From contig NZ_FNGC01000002.1 of NCBI RefSeq assembly GCF_900102785.1, positions 124,001-188,000 on the forward strand: a DNA stretch of 64,000 nt, read 5' to 3'. Shown here in pieces: positions 17,030 through 25,209 of this stretch. Each line of letters starts with the position of its first letter. The stretch's first letter is position 1. A program made the position numbers and the translations under genes. This DNA is from Arthrobacter sp. ok362. Its GTDB lineage: Bacteria; Actinomycetota; Actinomycetes; Actinomycetales; Micrococcaceae. The notes beneath the pieces were generated by a model that was not told where the DNA came from, made no database searches, and was given only the letters and a program-made list of their open reading frames with translations.

Positions 17030-18178
17030 ATGACACTCATCAGCAGGATTGAAACGTTCCTAGTCGCGCCGCGCTGGCTCTTCGTCCGGATCGAGACGGA
17101 CAGCGGGATTGTCGGCTGGGGCGAGGCGAGCTGCGAAGGCCGCAGCGAAACCGTGCGCACCGCCGTCGAGCAGCTCTCGGAGCTGCTGATCGGCAACGAT
17201 GCGCTCCGGATCGAGGACCACTGGCAGGTCATGACCAAGGGCTCCTTCTACCGCGGCGGGCCCATCCTGGCCAGCGCCGTGTCCGGCCTGGACCAGGCCC
17301 TTTGGGACATCGCGGGAAAGCACTTCAACACCCCCGTGCACCAGCTTCTCGGCGGGCACGTCCGGGACCGGATCCGGATGTACGGCTGGGTGGGCGGGGA
17401 TGAGCCCAACGAGGTGGCCGACCAGATCAGCGCGCAGCTGGAGGTCGGGCTGACGGCCGTCAAGATGAACGCCAGCGGCCGGATGAGCCCCATCGCCTCC
17501 GTGGCCGAGCTCGACGGCGTCGTCCGCCGGGTGGCGGCGGCCCGTGAGGTCCTCGGCGACCACCGCGACGTCGCCGTCGACTTCCACGGCCGCTTCAGCC
17601 TCGCCAACGCCCGCCGGGTGGCGCCCCTGCTGGAGCCGTACCGGCCCTTCTTCCTCGAAGAACCGGTAGTCCCGGAAAACACGCACCTGCTGCGCGAGTT
17701 CACCTCCTCCACCACGACGCCGGTCTCCACCGGCGAGCGGCTCTACAGCCGGCAGGAATTCCTGCCCGCGCTGCAGGCCGGCATCGCCGTGGCCCAGCCG
17801 GATCTCTCCCATGCCGGCGGCATCACCGAGGTCCGCAAGATCGCCTCGCTCGCCGAAATCTACGAGGTCCAGCTCGCCCCGCACTGCCCGCTGGGCCCGC
17901 TGGCCCTGGCCGCCTGCCTGCAGGTGGGCTTCGCGACACCCAACTTCCTGATCCAGGAACAAAGCATCGGCATCCACTACAACCAGGGCGCAGAAGTCCT
18001 GGACTACGTGGTGGACAAGTCCCCGCTCAAGTTCGTGGATGGACACATCGAACGGCTCACCGGCCCGGGCCTGGGCATCGAGATCGATGAGGCCGTGGTC
18101 CGTGCCGCGGACAAGCGCGGGCACGCCTGGCGCGGTCCCGTCTGGCGGCACCCCGACGGCGCGTTCGCCGAGTGGTGA
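17030..18178 (+). CDS. dgoD: D-galactonate dehydratase (enolase superfamily)
   Basis: 382 aa, the usual DgoD length. It is a mandelate racemase/muconate lactonizing enzyme-type protein, with a capping domain (1 to about 125) and a barrel. Catalytic and Mg-binding residues typical of galactonate dehydratase are visible: Asp and His in AVDFHGRFS, Glu in FFLEEPV, Glu in STGERLYS, and His in LAPHCPLGP. It converts D-galactonate to 2-keto-3-deoxygalactonate in the cytoplasm. The product feeds the kinase and aldolase just downstream. The start is ATG at 17030, 7 bp after the permease. Confidence 0.9.
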   Translation: MTLISRIETFLVAPRWLFVRIETDSGIVGWGEASCEGRSETVRTAVEQLSELLIGNDALRIEDHWQVMTKGSFYRGGPILASAVSGLDQALWDIAGKHFNTPVHQLLGGHVRDRIRMYGWVGGDEPNEVADQISAQLEVGLTAVKMNASGRMSPIASVAELDGVVRRVAAAREVLGDHRDVAVDFHGRFSLANARRVAPLLEPYRPFFLEEPVVPENTHLLREFTSSTTTPVSTGERLYSRQEFLPALQAGIAVAQPDLSHAGGITEVRKIASLAEIYEVQLAPHCPLGPLALAACLQVGFATPNFLIQEQSIGIHYNQGAEVLDYVVDKSPLKFVDGHIERLTGPGLGIEIDEAVVRAADKRGHAWRGPVWRHPDGAFAEW

Positions 18179-18231
18179 ACGCCGGAACTGTGAGCCCGGC
18201 CCTGAACGCCTCGACGAAGGAGAAGCCTGAC

Positions 18232-18903
18232 ATGGAGAACACCTTGACGCCCGGATCGCTGCTCGCCGGCATCCGGGAGACCCGGCTGGTGGCAATTGTG
18301 CGCGGCACGGACGGGGCAGCCGCGGCGAAGGCAGCCCTCGCGGCGATGGAGGAGGGCTTCCGGTACGTCGAAATTGCGCTCACCACACCGGGGGCGCTCG
18401 AGGCGATCCGCGAGGTCCGCGCGGCCGCCCCGACGGACTGCTTCGTCGGCGCCGGAACAGTGCTGACGGCCCAGGACGTTGACCGGGTCGCCGGGGCGGG
18501 CGGCCAGTTCATCGTGACCCCGTCGCTGGCAGAGTCGATCGCCGAATCCGCCCGGCTGGGACTGCCGGTGCTGGCCGGTGCACTGACTCCCAGCGAGGCC
18601 TACGAAGCCATGAACCGGGGCGCCACCGCGGTCAAGCTCTTCCCGGCCTCCATCGGCGGACCGGGCTACCTTAAGGCGCTCCGCGATCCCTTCCCGGGGA
18701 TCCCGTTCATCGCCGTCGGCGGCGTCGGGCTGGATGAAGCAGCGGGCTACTGGGAAGCCGGCGCGATCGCCGTCGGGCTCGGCGGACCGCTGTTCGGCGA
18801 CACCGGCTCCGGCGGCGACCTTGTCCCGATGAGGGAACGGGCCCGCGCTTTCGTGGCCCTGGCCGCCGAATTTGGCCGCCCGCGTGCGGAGAGCCTCCGG
18901 TGA
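18232..18903 (+). CDS. KDPG/KDPGal-type aldolase
   Basis: 223 aa class I aldolase of the Eda/DgoA family. The Schiff-base lysine is in GATAVKLFPAS (about 130-140); the conserved glutamate is in YVEIALTTPGALEAI. FVGAGTVLTAQDV and FIAVGGVGLDEA are family phosphate-loop segments. It cleaves 2-keto-3-deoxy-6-phospho-galactonate or -gluconate to pyruvate and glyceraldehyde 3-phosphate. ATG at 18232 has AAGGAG 9 bases upstream; an earlier in-frame start overlapping dgoD adds non-homologous residues. The stop overlaps the kinase start (TGATG). Confidence 0.9.
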   Translation: MENTLTPGSLLAGIRETRLVAIVRGTDGAAAAKAALAAMEEGFRYVEIALTTPGALEAIREVRAAAPTDCFVGAGTVLTAQDVDRVAGAGGQFIVTPSLAESIAESARLGLPVLAGALTPSEAYEAMNRGATAVKLFPASIGGPGYLKALRDPFPGIPFIAVGGVGLDEAAGYWEAGAIAVGLGGPLFGDTGSGGDLVPMRERARAFVALAAEFGRPRAESLR

Positions 18904-19913
18904 TGGCCGCCGTCGACAGCGCTTCCGCCCCGCAGGCCGTTGACCTGCTGACGTTTGGCGAGTCCATGGTCTCCCTGCGGTCCACCGGCCCGCTGTCCGC
19001 CGGCGGCAGCCTGGGCATGCACGTGGCCGGGGCCGAATCGAACGTCGCCGTCGGGATCGCCCGGCTCGGGCACAGCGTCACCTGGGCCGGGGTGGTCGGC
19101 GCCGACCCGCACGGCGAGTACATCCTGCGCCAACTGCGCGCCGAGGGGATCGGGCTGCGGCACCGGATTGACGCCGCGCGGAACACCGGCGTGATGTTCC
19201 TCGAACAACGCACGGCGGATGTCACCCGGGCCTTCTACTACCGCGCCGGTTCCGCCGGGTCCACCCTCGGCCGGGAGGACCTGGACCGTGCCTTGACGGC
19301 CGGGGCCCGGATCCTGCATCTGACCGGCATCACTGCCGCCCTCAGCCCCGATGCCCGCAAGGCCGTGGAGTACGCGGCCGAGCGTGCCGCCGCCGACGGC
19401 ATGGCGGTCTCCCTCGACGTCAACTACCGCAGCAAGCTCTGGTCCCGGGAGGAGGCCCGCGCCGTGCTCACACCGCTCACCCGGCACGCCAGCATCGTGA
19501 TCGCCTCCGACGACGAACTCGGGCTGGTCGCGGCGGTCCCGGCTGGAACAGGGGACCCCGACGCCGGTGCGGTCGCTGCCGAAACAGCCATGGCCGCCGA
19601 ACTGTTGGACCGCGGGGTCCGGGAAGTCGTGGTCAAGCGCGGCGCCGACGGCGCCGGCGTCCACACCGCCGACGGGCGCTGGGAGGCGCCCGCCGTCTCC
19701 GTGACCAGCATCGATACCGTGGGGGCCGGGGACGCCTTCACCGCCGGCTACCTCTCGGCCCTGCTCGACGGCGCCGACGTTGCCGGCCGCCTGCAGCGCG
19801 GGGTCCTGGCGGGAGCCTTTGCCGTCAGCACCGCCGGGGACTGGGAAGGCCTGCCGGGCCGCGCCGAGCTGGCACTGCTCGGGAGCACCCCGGGCGGAAC
19901 CACGCAGCGCTGA
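18903..19913 (+). CDS. kdgK: PfkB-family 2-keto-3-deoxy-sugar-acid kinase
   Basis: 336 aa ribokinase/PfkB kinase. LLTFGESMVSLRSTGPL opens the fold, AESNVAVGIARLGHSVTWAG is PfkB signature 1, and DTVGAGDAFTAGYLSALL near 274-291 is signature 2 with the catalytic Asp and anion hole. It phosphorylates 2-keto-3-deoxygluconate or -galactonate before aldol cleavage. Translation probably starts at ATG 18903 within a TGATG overlap; GTG at 18900 is an alternative one codon earlier. It is translationally coupled to the aldolase. Confidence 0.88.
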   Translation: MAAVDSASAPQAVDLLTFGESMVSLRSTGPLSAGGSLGMHVAGAESNVAVGIARLGHSVTWAGVVGADPHGEYILRQLRAEGIGLRHRIDAARNTGVMFLEQRTADVTRAFYYRAGSAGSTLGREDLDRALTAGARILHLTGITAALSPDARKAVEYAAERAAADGMAVSLDVNYRSKLWSREEARAVLTPLTRHASIVIASDDELGLVAAVPAGTGDPDAGAVAAETAMAAELLDRGVREVVVKRGADGAGVHTADGRWEAPAVSVTSIDTVGAGDAFTAGYLSALLDGADVAGRLQRGVLAGAFAVSTAGDWEGLPGRAELALLGSTPGGTTQR

Positions 19914-19920
19914 CCCCACC

Positions 19921-19977
19921 CCGGGCGGCTGGCCGGGCCGCCGCGGGCGGCTGACCGCACTCCGGGCGGCTGGCCGG
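19921..19977 (+). repeat. Three short GC-rich tandem copies before the mannonate dehydratase gene
   Basis: CCGGGCGGCTGGCCGG occurs at 19921-19936 and 19962-19977, with a diverged copy (CGGGCGGCTGACCG) between them, giving about 20-bp spacing. It lies in the 116-bp gap between the kinase and mannonate dehydratase genes. It could be slippage debris or a binding array. Confidence 0.6.
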
Positions 19978-20029
19978 CCGCCCGTTCACCGGCCAAGACA
20001 TCCCCCGAAAGAGAAGAAAAGGACCTGTT

Positions 20030-21259
20030 GTGAAAATCATTGCCGCTGAAGTCTTCGTGACCAGCCCCTCCCGGAACTTCGTGACCCTGCGGATCACCAC
20101 CGAGGACGGGGTGACCGGGATCGGGGACGCGACCCTGAACGGGCGCGAGCTCGCGGTCGCCGCGTATTTGAAGGAGCACGTCGCGCAGCTGCTGATCGGC
20201 AAGGACCCGCACCGGATCGAGGACACCTGGCAGTTCCTGTACCGGTCCTCGTACTGGCGCCGCGGCCCGGTCACGATGGCCGCGATCGCCGCGGTGGACA
20301 TGGCGCTGTGGGACATCAAGGGCAAGCTGGCCGGGATGCCGGTCTACCAGCTGCTCGGCGGGGCGTCCCGGAACGGGCTGCGCGCGTACGGGCACGCCTC
20401 CGGCGCGGACCTCCCCTCCCTGTTCGACTCGGTCCGGGAGCACCTGGAGCTCGGCTACAAGTCGATCCGGATCCAGACCGCGGTCCCGGGGATCAAGGCC
20501 GTCTACGGCGTCGCGGCCCAGGCGCAGGCCTCGGGGGAGCGGTACGACTACGAACCGGCCGGGCGCGGGGCGTTCCCGCAGGAGGAGGACTGGGACACCC
20601 GCGCGTACCTGCGGCACCTGCCCACCGTGTTCGAGGCCGTGCGGAACGAGTTCGGCCCGGAAATCCCGCTGCTGCACGACGGGCACCACCGGATGACCCC
20701 GATCCAGGCCGCGAAGCTGGGCAAGGCGCTGGAACCCTACGACCTGTTCTGGCTCGAGGACTGCACCCCGGCCGAAAACCAGGAGGCCCTGCGCCTGGTC
20801 CGGGCGCACACCACCACCCCGCTGGCGATCGGGGAGATCTTCAACACCGTCTACGACTACCAGAGCCTGATCAAGGAACAGCTGATCGACTACGTCCGGG
20901 CCGCGTCCACCCACTTCGGCGGGATCAGCCCGCTGAAGAAGGTGATGGACTTCGCCGCGCAGTACCAGATCAAGTCCGGCTTCCACGGCCCCACCGACAT
21001 CTCCCCTGTCGGCTTCGCCGCCCAGCTGCACGTCGGCCTGGCGATCCACAACTACGGGATCCAGGAATACATGCAGCACTCGGATAAGACGAACGAGGTC
21101 TTCGAGCAGTCCATGACGTTCGTGGACGGCTACCTGCACCCGGGCGACAAACCCGGCATCGGCGTCGAATTCAACGAAGAAGCCGCCGCCGCGTTCCCCT
21201 ACCAGCAGGCCTACCTGCCCTACAACCGCCTCGTCGACGGCACCGTTCACGACTGGTAA
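20030..21259 (+). CDS. manD: D-mannonate dehydratase (ManD/RspA group, enolase superfamily)
   Basis: 409 aa. The metal and catalytic residues of ManD are present: Asp and His in LLHDGHHRM (about 210-218), Glu in FWLEDCTP, Glu in LAIGEIFNT, and His in [10 protein letters not shown]. The C terminus [15 protein letters not shown] matches the ManD end. It dehydrates D-mannonate to 2-keto-3-deoxygluconate, which the upstream kinase and aldolase can finish. Some family members are weak or act on gluconate, so the substrate is an inference. The start is GTG at 20030 after GAAAAGGA. A strong terminator follows. Confidence 0.88.
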   Translation: MKIIAAEVFVTSPSRNFVTLRITTEDGVTGIGDATLNGRELAVAAYLKEHVAQLLIGKDPHRIEDTWQFLYRSSYWRRGPVTMAAIAAVDMALWDIKGKLAGMPVYQLLGGASRNGLRAYGHASGADLPSLFDSVREHLELGYKSIRIQTAVPGIKAVYGVAAQAQASGERYDYEPAGRGAFPQEEDWDTRAYLRHLPTVFEAVRNEFGPEIPLLHDGHHRMTPIQAAKLGKALEPYDLFWLEDCTPAENQEALRLVRAHTTTPLAIGEIFNTVYDYQSLIKEQLIDYVRAASTHFGGISPLKKVMDFAAQYQIKSGFHGPTDISPVGFAAQLHVGLAIHNYGIQEYMQHSDKTNEVFEQSMTFVDGYLHPGDKPGIGVEFNEEAAAAFPYQQAYLPYNRLVDGTVHDW

Positions 21260-21280
21260 CCGTCCCTGAAACACAAAAAA

Positions 21281-21329
21281 GGTCCCGGGCGGCGAGTCGA
21301 TGCTCTGCCGCCCGGGACCTGGCTCTTTT
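21281..21329 (+). terminator. Rho-independent terminator closing the sugar-acid operon
   Basis: A perfect 13-bp stem (GGTCCCGGGCGGC with GCCGCCCGGGACC), a 13-base loop, and CTCTTTT after it. An A-run precedes it (AAAAAA at 21275-21280), so it may work in both directions, also for the small minus-strand gene that ends at 21364. Confidence 0.9.
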
Positions 21330-21363
21330 AAGTCCGGCTCTCAGCGTCCGGTATACCGGTGGC

Positions 21364-21573
21364 TCAGTGAACGAGCTCGCGGGTCACGCCGAAGGGGACC
21401 TGGTCGGAGAGGGCCGCGGTGTAGTGGCCCGGCTTGTGCCGCGTGAGCAGAATGCCGTGCGTCCCCGTGGTCATGGCGAGCTGCTGCAGCCCGTGGACGG
21501 CGTCGTTGAGTCGTTCGTCGAGGACGTGCCGGTTGTCGACTTGGATCTCAATGGACTCGGTAATCGTGGTCAT
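21364..21573 (-). CDS. Small conserved-looking protein of unknown function
   Basis: 69 aa, acidic at the start and basic at the end: MTTITESIEIQVDNRHVLDERLN, then GILLTRHKPGHYTAALSDQVPFG. The alternation of strand- and helix-like stretches and its good codon bias suggest a real small cytoplasmic protein. I do not recognise a named domain. A possible promoter (CACTAA/CGTCAA on the plus strand at 21624-21652, i.e. TTGACG, 17 bp, TTAGTG on the minus strand) lies upstream, and the bidirectional terminator lies just past its stop. Confidence 0.65.
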   Translation of the reverse strand: MTTITESIEIQVDNRHVLDERLNDAVHGLQQLAMTTGTHGILLTRHKPGHYTAALSDQVPFGVTRELVH

Positions 21574-21955
21574 CGCTCTGTCTTTCTTGGAGTACTTCTA
21601 GTCGGCCCCAATGGATTCAGGAACACTAACGTCATATTTATTCACGCGTCAAATTACCACGCCGTGTCTGCTTGGAGGCCATGCCGCGCCAGATGCCCGC
21701 ACGTTTGCAGGCTCCGCGGTTGACCTGCGGATCCTTCCCAGTCCGGTTGTCTCCGTGAGTCTGGTCACCCGGCCTCACTGCGGGCAGGCCGAGAGATGCT
21801 CGTGGACGCAGGCGATGCTGCCGTCCGGTGCCTCCTGCGCCTCGTCGCGGCTGAGGGCGCGGGGCGTCGTCGGCATTTGCCCACCACCGCGCACATAAGG
21901 GGGATAATCTTCAGCGGGGACTATCGACAACACGGCGCAAAGGTGGCAGGGCGAC
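21574..21955. other. Intergenic region, AT-rich promoter patch only
   Basis: 382 bp between the divergent small gene and the PAP2 gene. 21615-21660 is AT-rich and carries the candidate promoter of the small gene. The rest has ordinary composition. A 60-codon open frame on the minus strand (21775-21957) was considered but not accepted. Confidence 0.5.
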
Positions 21956-22738
21956 ATGGCAGAGGCTCAAACAGGCAAACCGCAGGGTCGGTGGCGGACC
22001 TTCCACGAAAAGTTCGTTGTGGAAGAGCGGTACATGAGCGCGACGGCGCGCCGGAATCTCTACCGCACCGCCGTCGGCCTGATGATCGCGGGGGTCGTGC
22101 TGTTCGTCGTGATTCTGACAGCTGTACTGCAGCGCGATGGCATTTCGGCGGCGGACGAGCCCGCGCGGTTGTGGCTCCTGACCCTGCGCGGGGAACCCAC
22201 CACCACCATCATGATCATTCTTGCGATCGTCTTCGGCCCCATCGGACTGCCGATCATCGTCCTTATCGTGACAGTGGTCTGGGGCTTGGTCGCCAAGCAT
22301 GCCTGGCGGCCCATGCTCCTGGCCGGCGCCATGCTGACCGGGGTGATCCTGGCGCAGGTCGTTGGCCACATCGTGGAACGCCACCGGCCTCCGCTGGATC
22401 TGATGCTCTTCGGCGCCGACTCCACCTTCTCTTTTCCGTCCGGCCACGTCCTGGGAGCGTGCGACTTCCTGTTGGTCACCACGTACCTCGTCTTTTCGCG
22501 CCGGAAGAACCCCAAGTCCGCCGTCGTCGCCTTCATCGTGGCGGGGATCGGCATGTTCTTCGCAGCCATCAGCCGCCTCTACCTCGGCTACCACTGGCTG
22601 ACCGATGCCCTGGGCGCCTTCTCCATCTCCCTCGTGATTCTGGGCGGGGTCATTGCGCTGGACACCTGGCGGACGGCCCGGATCCCGGGGGAGCAGGTCA
22701 CTGGAACGCTGTCGACGGCGGACACCGGCCAGGACTGA
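21956..22738 (+). CDS. PAP2 superfamily membrane phosphatase
   Basis: 260 aa with about six membrane segments. The three phosphatase motifs are present: a shortened first motif ending ERHRPP (about 139-144), FPSGH (about 159-163), and SRLYLGYHWLTDALGA (about 205-220). The family removes phosphate from lipid pyrophosphates or phosphatidate at the outer membrane face, for example undecaprenyl pyrophosphate recycling. The substrate is not determined by sequence. ATG at 21956 follows GGCAGGGCG. It is convergent with hspR, 6 bp away. Confidence 0.9.
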   Translation: MAEAQTGKPQGRWRTFHEKFVVEERYMSATARRNLYRTAVGLMIAGVVLFVVILTAVLQRDGISAADEPARLWLLTLRGEPTTTIMIILAIVFGPIGLPIIVLIVTVVWGLVAKHAWRPMLLAGAMLTGVILAQVVGHIVERHRPPLDLMLFGADSTFSFPSGHVLGACDFLLVTTYLVFSRRKNPKSAVVAFIVAGIGMFFAAISRLYLGYHWLTDALGAFSISLVILGGVIALDTWRTARIPGEQVTGTLSTADTGQD

Positions 22739-22744
22739 GCGCCG

Positions 22745-23032
22745 TCAGCGGCTGCGCGCCCGCTTGAGCTCGGCCCGCAGCCGGGCGTTGGCTGCCTCCA
22801 GTTCCATCACCTTGGCCACGCCGGCCAGGTTAAGGCCCTCGGTCAGGAGTTCGCCGATCCGTCGCAGCACCACGAGGTCGGCGTCGCTGTACTGCCGGGT
22901 GCCACCCGCAGTGCGGTCCGGCGCGAGGAGTCCCCGGCGCTCGTAGAGCCGGATATTCTGCTGACCCGTGCCCACCAGCTGCGCCACCACGGAGATTGCG
23001 TACAAGCCTGCCTCAGAGCTGCGGTCCGCCAT
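22745..23032 (-). CDS. hspR: HspR-type MerR-family heat-shock repressor
   Basis: 95 aa. YAISVVAQLVGTGQQNIRLYERRGLLAPDRTAGGTRQYSDADL is the MerR-like winged helix in its HspR form. GELLTEGLNLAGVAKVMELE leads into a short coiled coil, with a basic end. HspR represses dnaK, clpB or hsp20 genes in actinobacteria. It is divergent from hsp20 across 138 bp, so control of both genes from that gap is likely. I could not find a clean HAIR box (CTTGAGT-N7-ACTCAAG) there. Ribosome site AGGAGGGACACC. Confidence 0.88.
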   Translation of the reverse strand: MADRSSEAGLYAISVVAQLVGTGQQNIRLYERRGLLAPDRTAGGTRQYSDADLVVLRRIGELLTEGLNLAGVAKVMELEAANARLRAELKRARSR

Positions 23033-23170
23033 GGTGTCCCTCCTGTTCCGGCAATTTGCCCTTGCATCAGTGTTTCACCGGTGCTATAAAAAATCTATAC
23101 CCAACACCATAGAAAAATGGCGGTGGGTTGTAGAAGAAACCTAGACCAAATCGCACTGAAGGAGTGGGAA

Positions 23171-23599
23171 ATGATGTTGATTCGGACGGACCCGTTCCGT
23201 GAGTTTGACCGGCTCGCCCAGCAGGTGTTCGGGACGGTGGCACGCCCTGCGGCCATGCCCATGGACGCGTGGCAGGAGGACGACGAATTCGTCGTCGCGT
23301 TCGACCTCCCGGGGGTCAACGTCGACTCGATTGGGCTCGATATTGAACGCAACGTCCTGACGGTCCGGGCGGAGCGGCGGGACCCGACGCAGCCCAACGT
23401 GGAGCTGACGGTTTCGGAGCGCCCCCGCGGCGTATTTAGCCGCCAGTTGATCCTCGGTGACACCCTGAACACGGAGGACGTCAAGGCGCACTACGCCGAC
23501 GGCGTCTTGACCCTCCGCATCCCCGTGGCGGAGCGGGCCAAGCCGCGGAAGATTGAAATCATGCGTTCGCAGGACGAACTGCACGAGATCGGGAAATAG
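23171..23599 (+). CDS. Hsp20/alpha-crystallin small heat-shock protein
   Basis: 142 aa. A short N-terminal arm ([21 protein letters not shown]) precedes an alpha-crystallin domain (about 37-130): [28 protein letters not shown], then [24 protein letters not shown]. It is an ATP-independent holdase that keeps unfolding proteins soluble and usually forms oligomers. AAGGAGTGGGAA precedes ATG 23171. It is the first gene of a probable stress unit with the J-domain protein and the 129-aa protein, and is probably repressed by the divergent HspR. Confidence 0.93.
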   Translation: MMLIRTDPFREFDRLAQQVFGTVARPAAMPMDAWQEDDEFVVAFDLPGVNVDSIGLDIERNVLTVRAERRDPTQPNVELTVSERPRGVFSRQLILGDTLNTEDVKAHYADGVLTLRIPVAERAKPRKIEIMRSQDELHEIGK

Positions 23600-23665
23600 C
23601 CCCAAGGGCCGGCGCCGGGCACTCAGCGCGGCGCCGGCTCCGGCTGTCTGCAACGGAGGGCGAGA

Positions 23666-24079
23666 ATGTCCGGCAGGAACCCTGACCCCCGGGGCTACTA
23701 TGCGCTGTTGCGCGTCTCCCCGGAGGCGAGCCGACAGGAGATCGGGCGCGCCTTCCGGGCGCTGATGCGCCGGCGCCATCCCGATGTCGGCCAGTTGGAC
23801 ATGGACCCTCCCGACGGCAGCGACGCGGGCGCGATTCTGCACGCTTTCGCCGTGCTGCGGGACGCCGGGACCCGGGCGGAGTACGACGCCAGCGGCTGGG
23901 GGCCCGGCGTCCAGGGCAGCACATTGAACCACGAGAGCGGCCAGAACGACCATGCCGGTCGGGGCGGCCGCGACATCCCCGTGCGCATCATCCGGCGTCC
24001 GGAACCCCTTGTGCGCGTGCTCCCCGTGCGCTGGGAACCTGGACCCTTGCCGGGGACGCACCTGCGCGGAGGCCACTGA
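23666..24079 (+). CDS. J-domain protein, short
   Basis: 137 aa. Residues about 10-75 are a J domain with the invariant HPD in MRRRHPDVG (HPD near 38-40) and the preceding basic helix IGRAFRALMRRR. It has no glycine-rich, zinc-finger or client-binding domains of full DnaJ; the C terminus is a basic, proline-rich tail. The J domain should stimulate an Hsp70. It follows hsp20 by 66 bp, so a heat-shock co-chaperone role is reasonable. Confidence 0.85.
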   Translation: MSGRNPDPRGYYALLRVSPEASRQEIGRAFRALMRRRHPDVGQLDMDPPDGSDAGAILHAFAVLRDAGTRAEYDASGWGPGVQGSTLNHESGQNDHAGRGGRDIPVRIIRRPEPLVRVLPVRWEPGPLPGTHLRGGH

Positions 24080-24131
24080 CCCGGGCCGAAGCCACACTCA
24101 CCAGCCCCACCCACTGAGGAGGAGAGCAGTC

Positions 24132-24521
24132 ATGAGCCAATGGCGCCGTTACGATTCGCACCTGCTGCCGGTCTTCCACGAGCGCTTCGAGGAGCGCTGG
24201 GGCGAGGGAACGGCGCCCTTCCTGGACCCAGAGGCGCATGAGGCCCCGCTGCCCCGGGCACAATGGATCAACATCGACACGGGCGCGGCGCTGGCGGTGG
24301 TCCCGGTCTGGACGGCTGACGACAGCCAGCACCGTTCCTTCGGCGTGTTCTACCTGCCGCCCGCGGGTGATATCTGGGTTTTGAGGCCCGGCTTCACGGA
24401 GTATCTGGAACCCTCTGCGGACGAGGCGGAGCAGCTCCTGGCGCTGCGGAACGACGCCTTCCGGAAGGCGGTGGCGCACGCCAAGGTCTTCCTGTTCGGG
24501 CCGGAGACATCGGTGTCGTGA
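24132..24521 (+). CDS. Uncharacterised protein of the hsp20 unit
   Basis: 129 aa, acidic, with no signal peptide or membrane segment. Notable stretches are WRRYDSHLLPVFHERFEERWG, a central WINIDTGAALAVVPVWTADD and VFYLPPAGDIWVLRPG. I do not recognise a domain. ATG at 24132 follows GAGGAGAGCAG, and it sits 52 bp after the J-domain gene on the same strand. Co-transcription with the chaperone genes suggests a stress link, which is an inference from position. Confidence 0.75.
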   Translation: MSQWRRYDSHLLPVFHERFEERWGEGTAPFLDPEAHEAPLPRAQWINIDTGAALAVVPVWTADDSQHRSFGVFYLPPAGDIWVLRPGFTEYLEPSADEAEQLLALRNDAFRKAVAHAKVFLFGPETSVS

Positions 24522-24602
24522 GCGGCCGGGGCCACGGAAGCGGGACCGGAACGACGTCGGAGATCAGTTGCTGGCAGGGTTCAGTTGTTGGCCTCGGGGT
24601 AG

Positions 24603-24788
24603 TCGCCATGGGGTACATTCCGAAGAACAGGGGCGCCCAGGCGAGGTTTACGAGCAGCAGGATGCCGTAGACAGTCATGGCGCCCCGGCCGCGCGCGGAG
24701 GGAAGCCCTGTTCCCCGGCGCCAGACAAGCCGCGCCGCCACCGCCATGGTCGTATAAAGCACCGTCCAGACCGCTCCGAAGGCCCAGC
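24603..24788 (-). pseudogene. tspO: tspO, distal fragment cut off by the transposon
   Basis: The minus strand reads WAFGAVWTVLYTTMAVAARL then VYGILLLVNLAWAPLFFGMYP, the third and fourth membrane segments of a TspO/MBR (tryptophan-rich sensory) protein. The reading frame continues exactly from the proximal fragment at 31835-32032 once the 7,046-bp element and one copy of the 5-bp duplication are removed. After FFGMYP the homology stops, so the last membrane segment is also missing. The gene cannot make a complete TspO. Confidence 0.88.
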
Positions 24789-24835
24789 TGTCAGTTTCAG
24801 AAGTCGCCTGCACGGATTTCAGAAGTCCTCTGCAC
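24789..24835 (+). repeat. Left transposon end: terminal inverted repeat and two 19-bp iterons
   Basis: The end starts TGTCAG. Two direct iterons follow with a 22-bp period: TTTCAGAAGTCGCCTGCAC (24795-24813) and TTTCAGAAGTCCTCTGCAC (24817-24835), 17 of 19 identical. Repeated 19-bp sites of this type are where TniA transposases bind at Tn402/Tn5053 ends. Confidence 0.88.
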
Positions 24836-24966
24836 TCTGAACCAGTCACCCTGGCGGTAGCCGAATATCTGGGGGCAGGCGCCACCTGGTCCGGTGCAGC
24901 TGTTGGCGGCCGGAGCGCCTGGCACCGGCACGGTCCTCGGATGAAGCTGTTACGTCAGTTGGCCGC

Positions 24967-25209
24967 TCAGCGGTGGCTTCGGTAAATTCTCAGGCCGTCA
25001 CTCTGGAGAAATAGAGCGCGTCCGTTGCCGTCCGCCAGATGGAACCAAAGCACGCTGCCGTCAGCGGCCAGCATGTCGATGCGCCCGCTAGCGACGAGTC
25101 GTCCGTGTTGGTGGATTTGCACGTCGTCGGCCCGTGAGAATTTGGACCAGTTGGCAACGGGGGCGGGTTTCCGGTTTTCTGCATAAGGTCCGGACGATCG
25201 GGTCGTCAT
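24967..25209 (-). CDS. Small protein of unknown function at the transposon left end
   Basis: 80 aa. The start MTTRSSGPYAENRKPAPVANW is polar; then DDVQIHQHGRLVASGRIDMLAADGSVLWFHLADGNGRALFLQSDGLRIYRSH looks like a small all-beta barrel. Relatives annotated only as hypothetical are plausible in Arthrobacter, but I recognise no named domain. ATG at 25209 follows AAGGA at 6 bases. It is the last gene of the element, separated from the flavoprotein gene by a strong hairpin, so it may have its own promoter. Confidence 0.65.
   Translation of the reverse strand: MTTRSSGPYAENRKPAPVANWSKFSRADDVQIHQHGRLVASGRIDMLAADGSVLWFHLADGNGRALFLQSDGLRIYRSHR

Noticed and set aside
21775..21957. 60-codon minus-strand open frame overlapping the PAP2 promoter, with several Cys residues
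   Set aside because: No ribosome site of quality, no recognisable domain, and it overlaps the start of a well-supported gene.
23033..23170. HAIR operator for HspR between hspR and hsp20
   Set aside because: I looked for CTTGAGT-N7-ACTCAAG on both strands and found only weak partial dyads (for example CACCGGTG), not enough to annotate.
24394..24602. Minus-strand frame continuing from the tspO fragment into the hsp-cluster gene
   Set aside because: Beyond FFGMYP the translation is a Pro/Arg-rich shadow of the 129-aa gene on the other strand.
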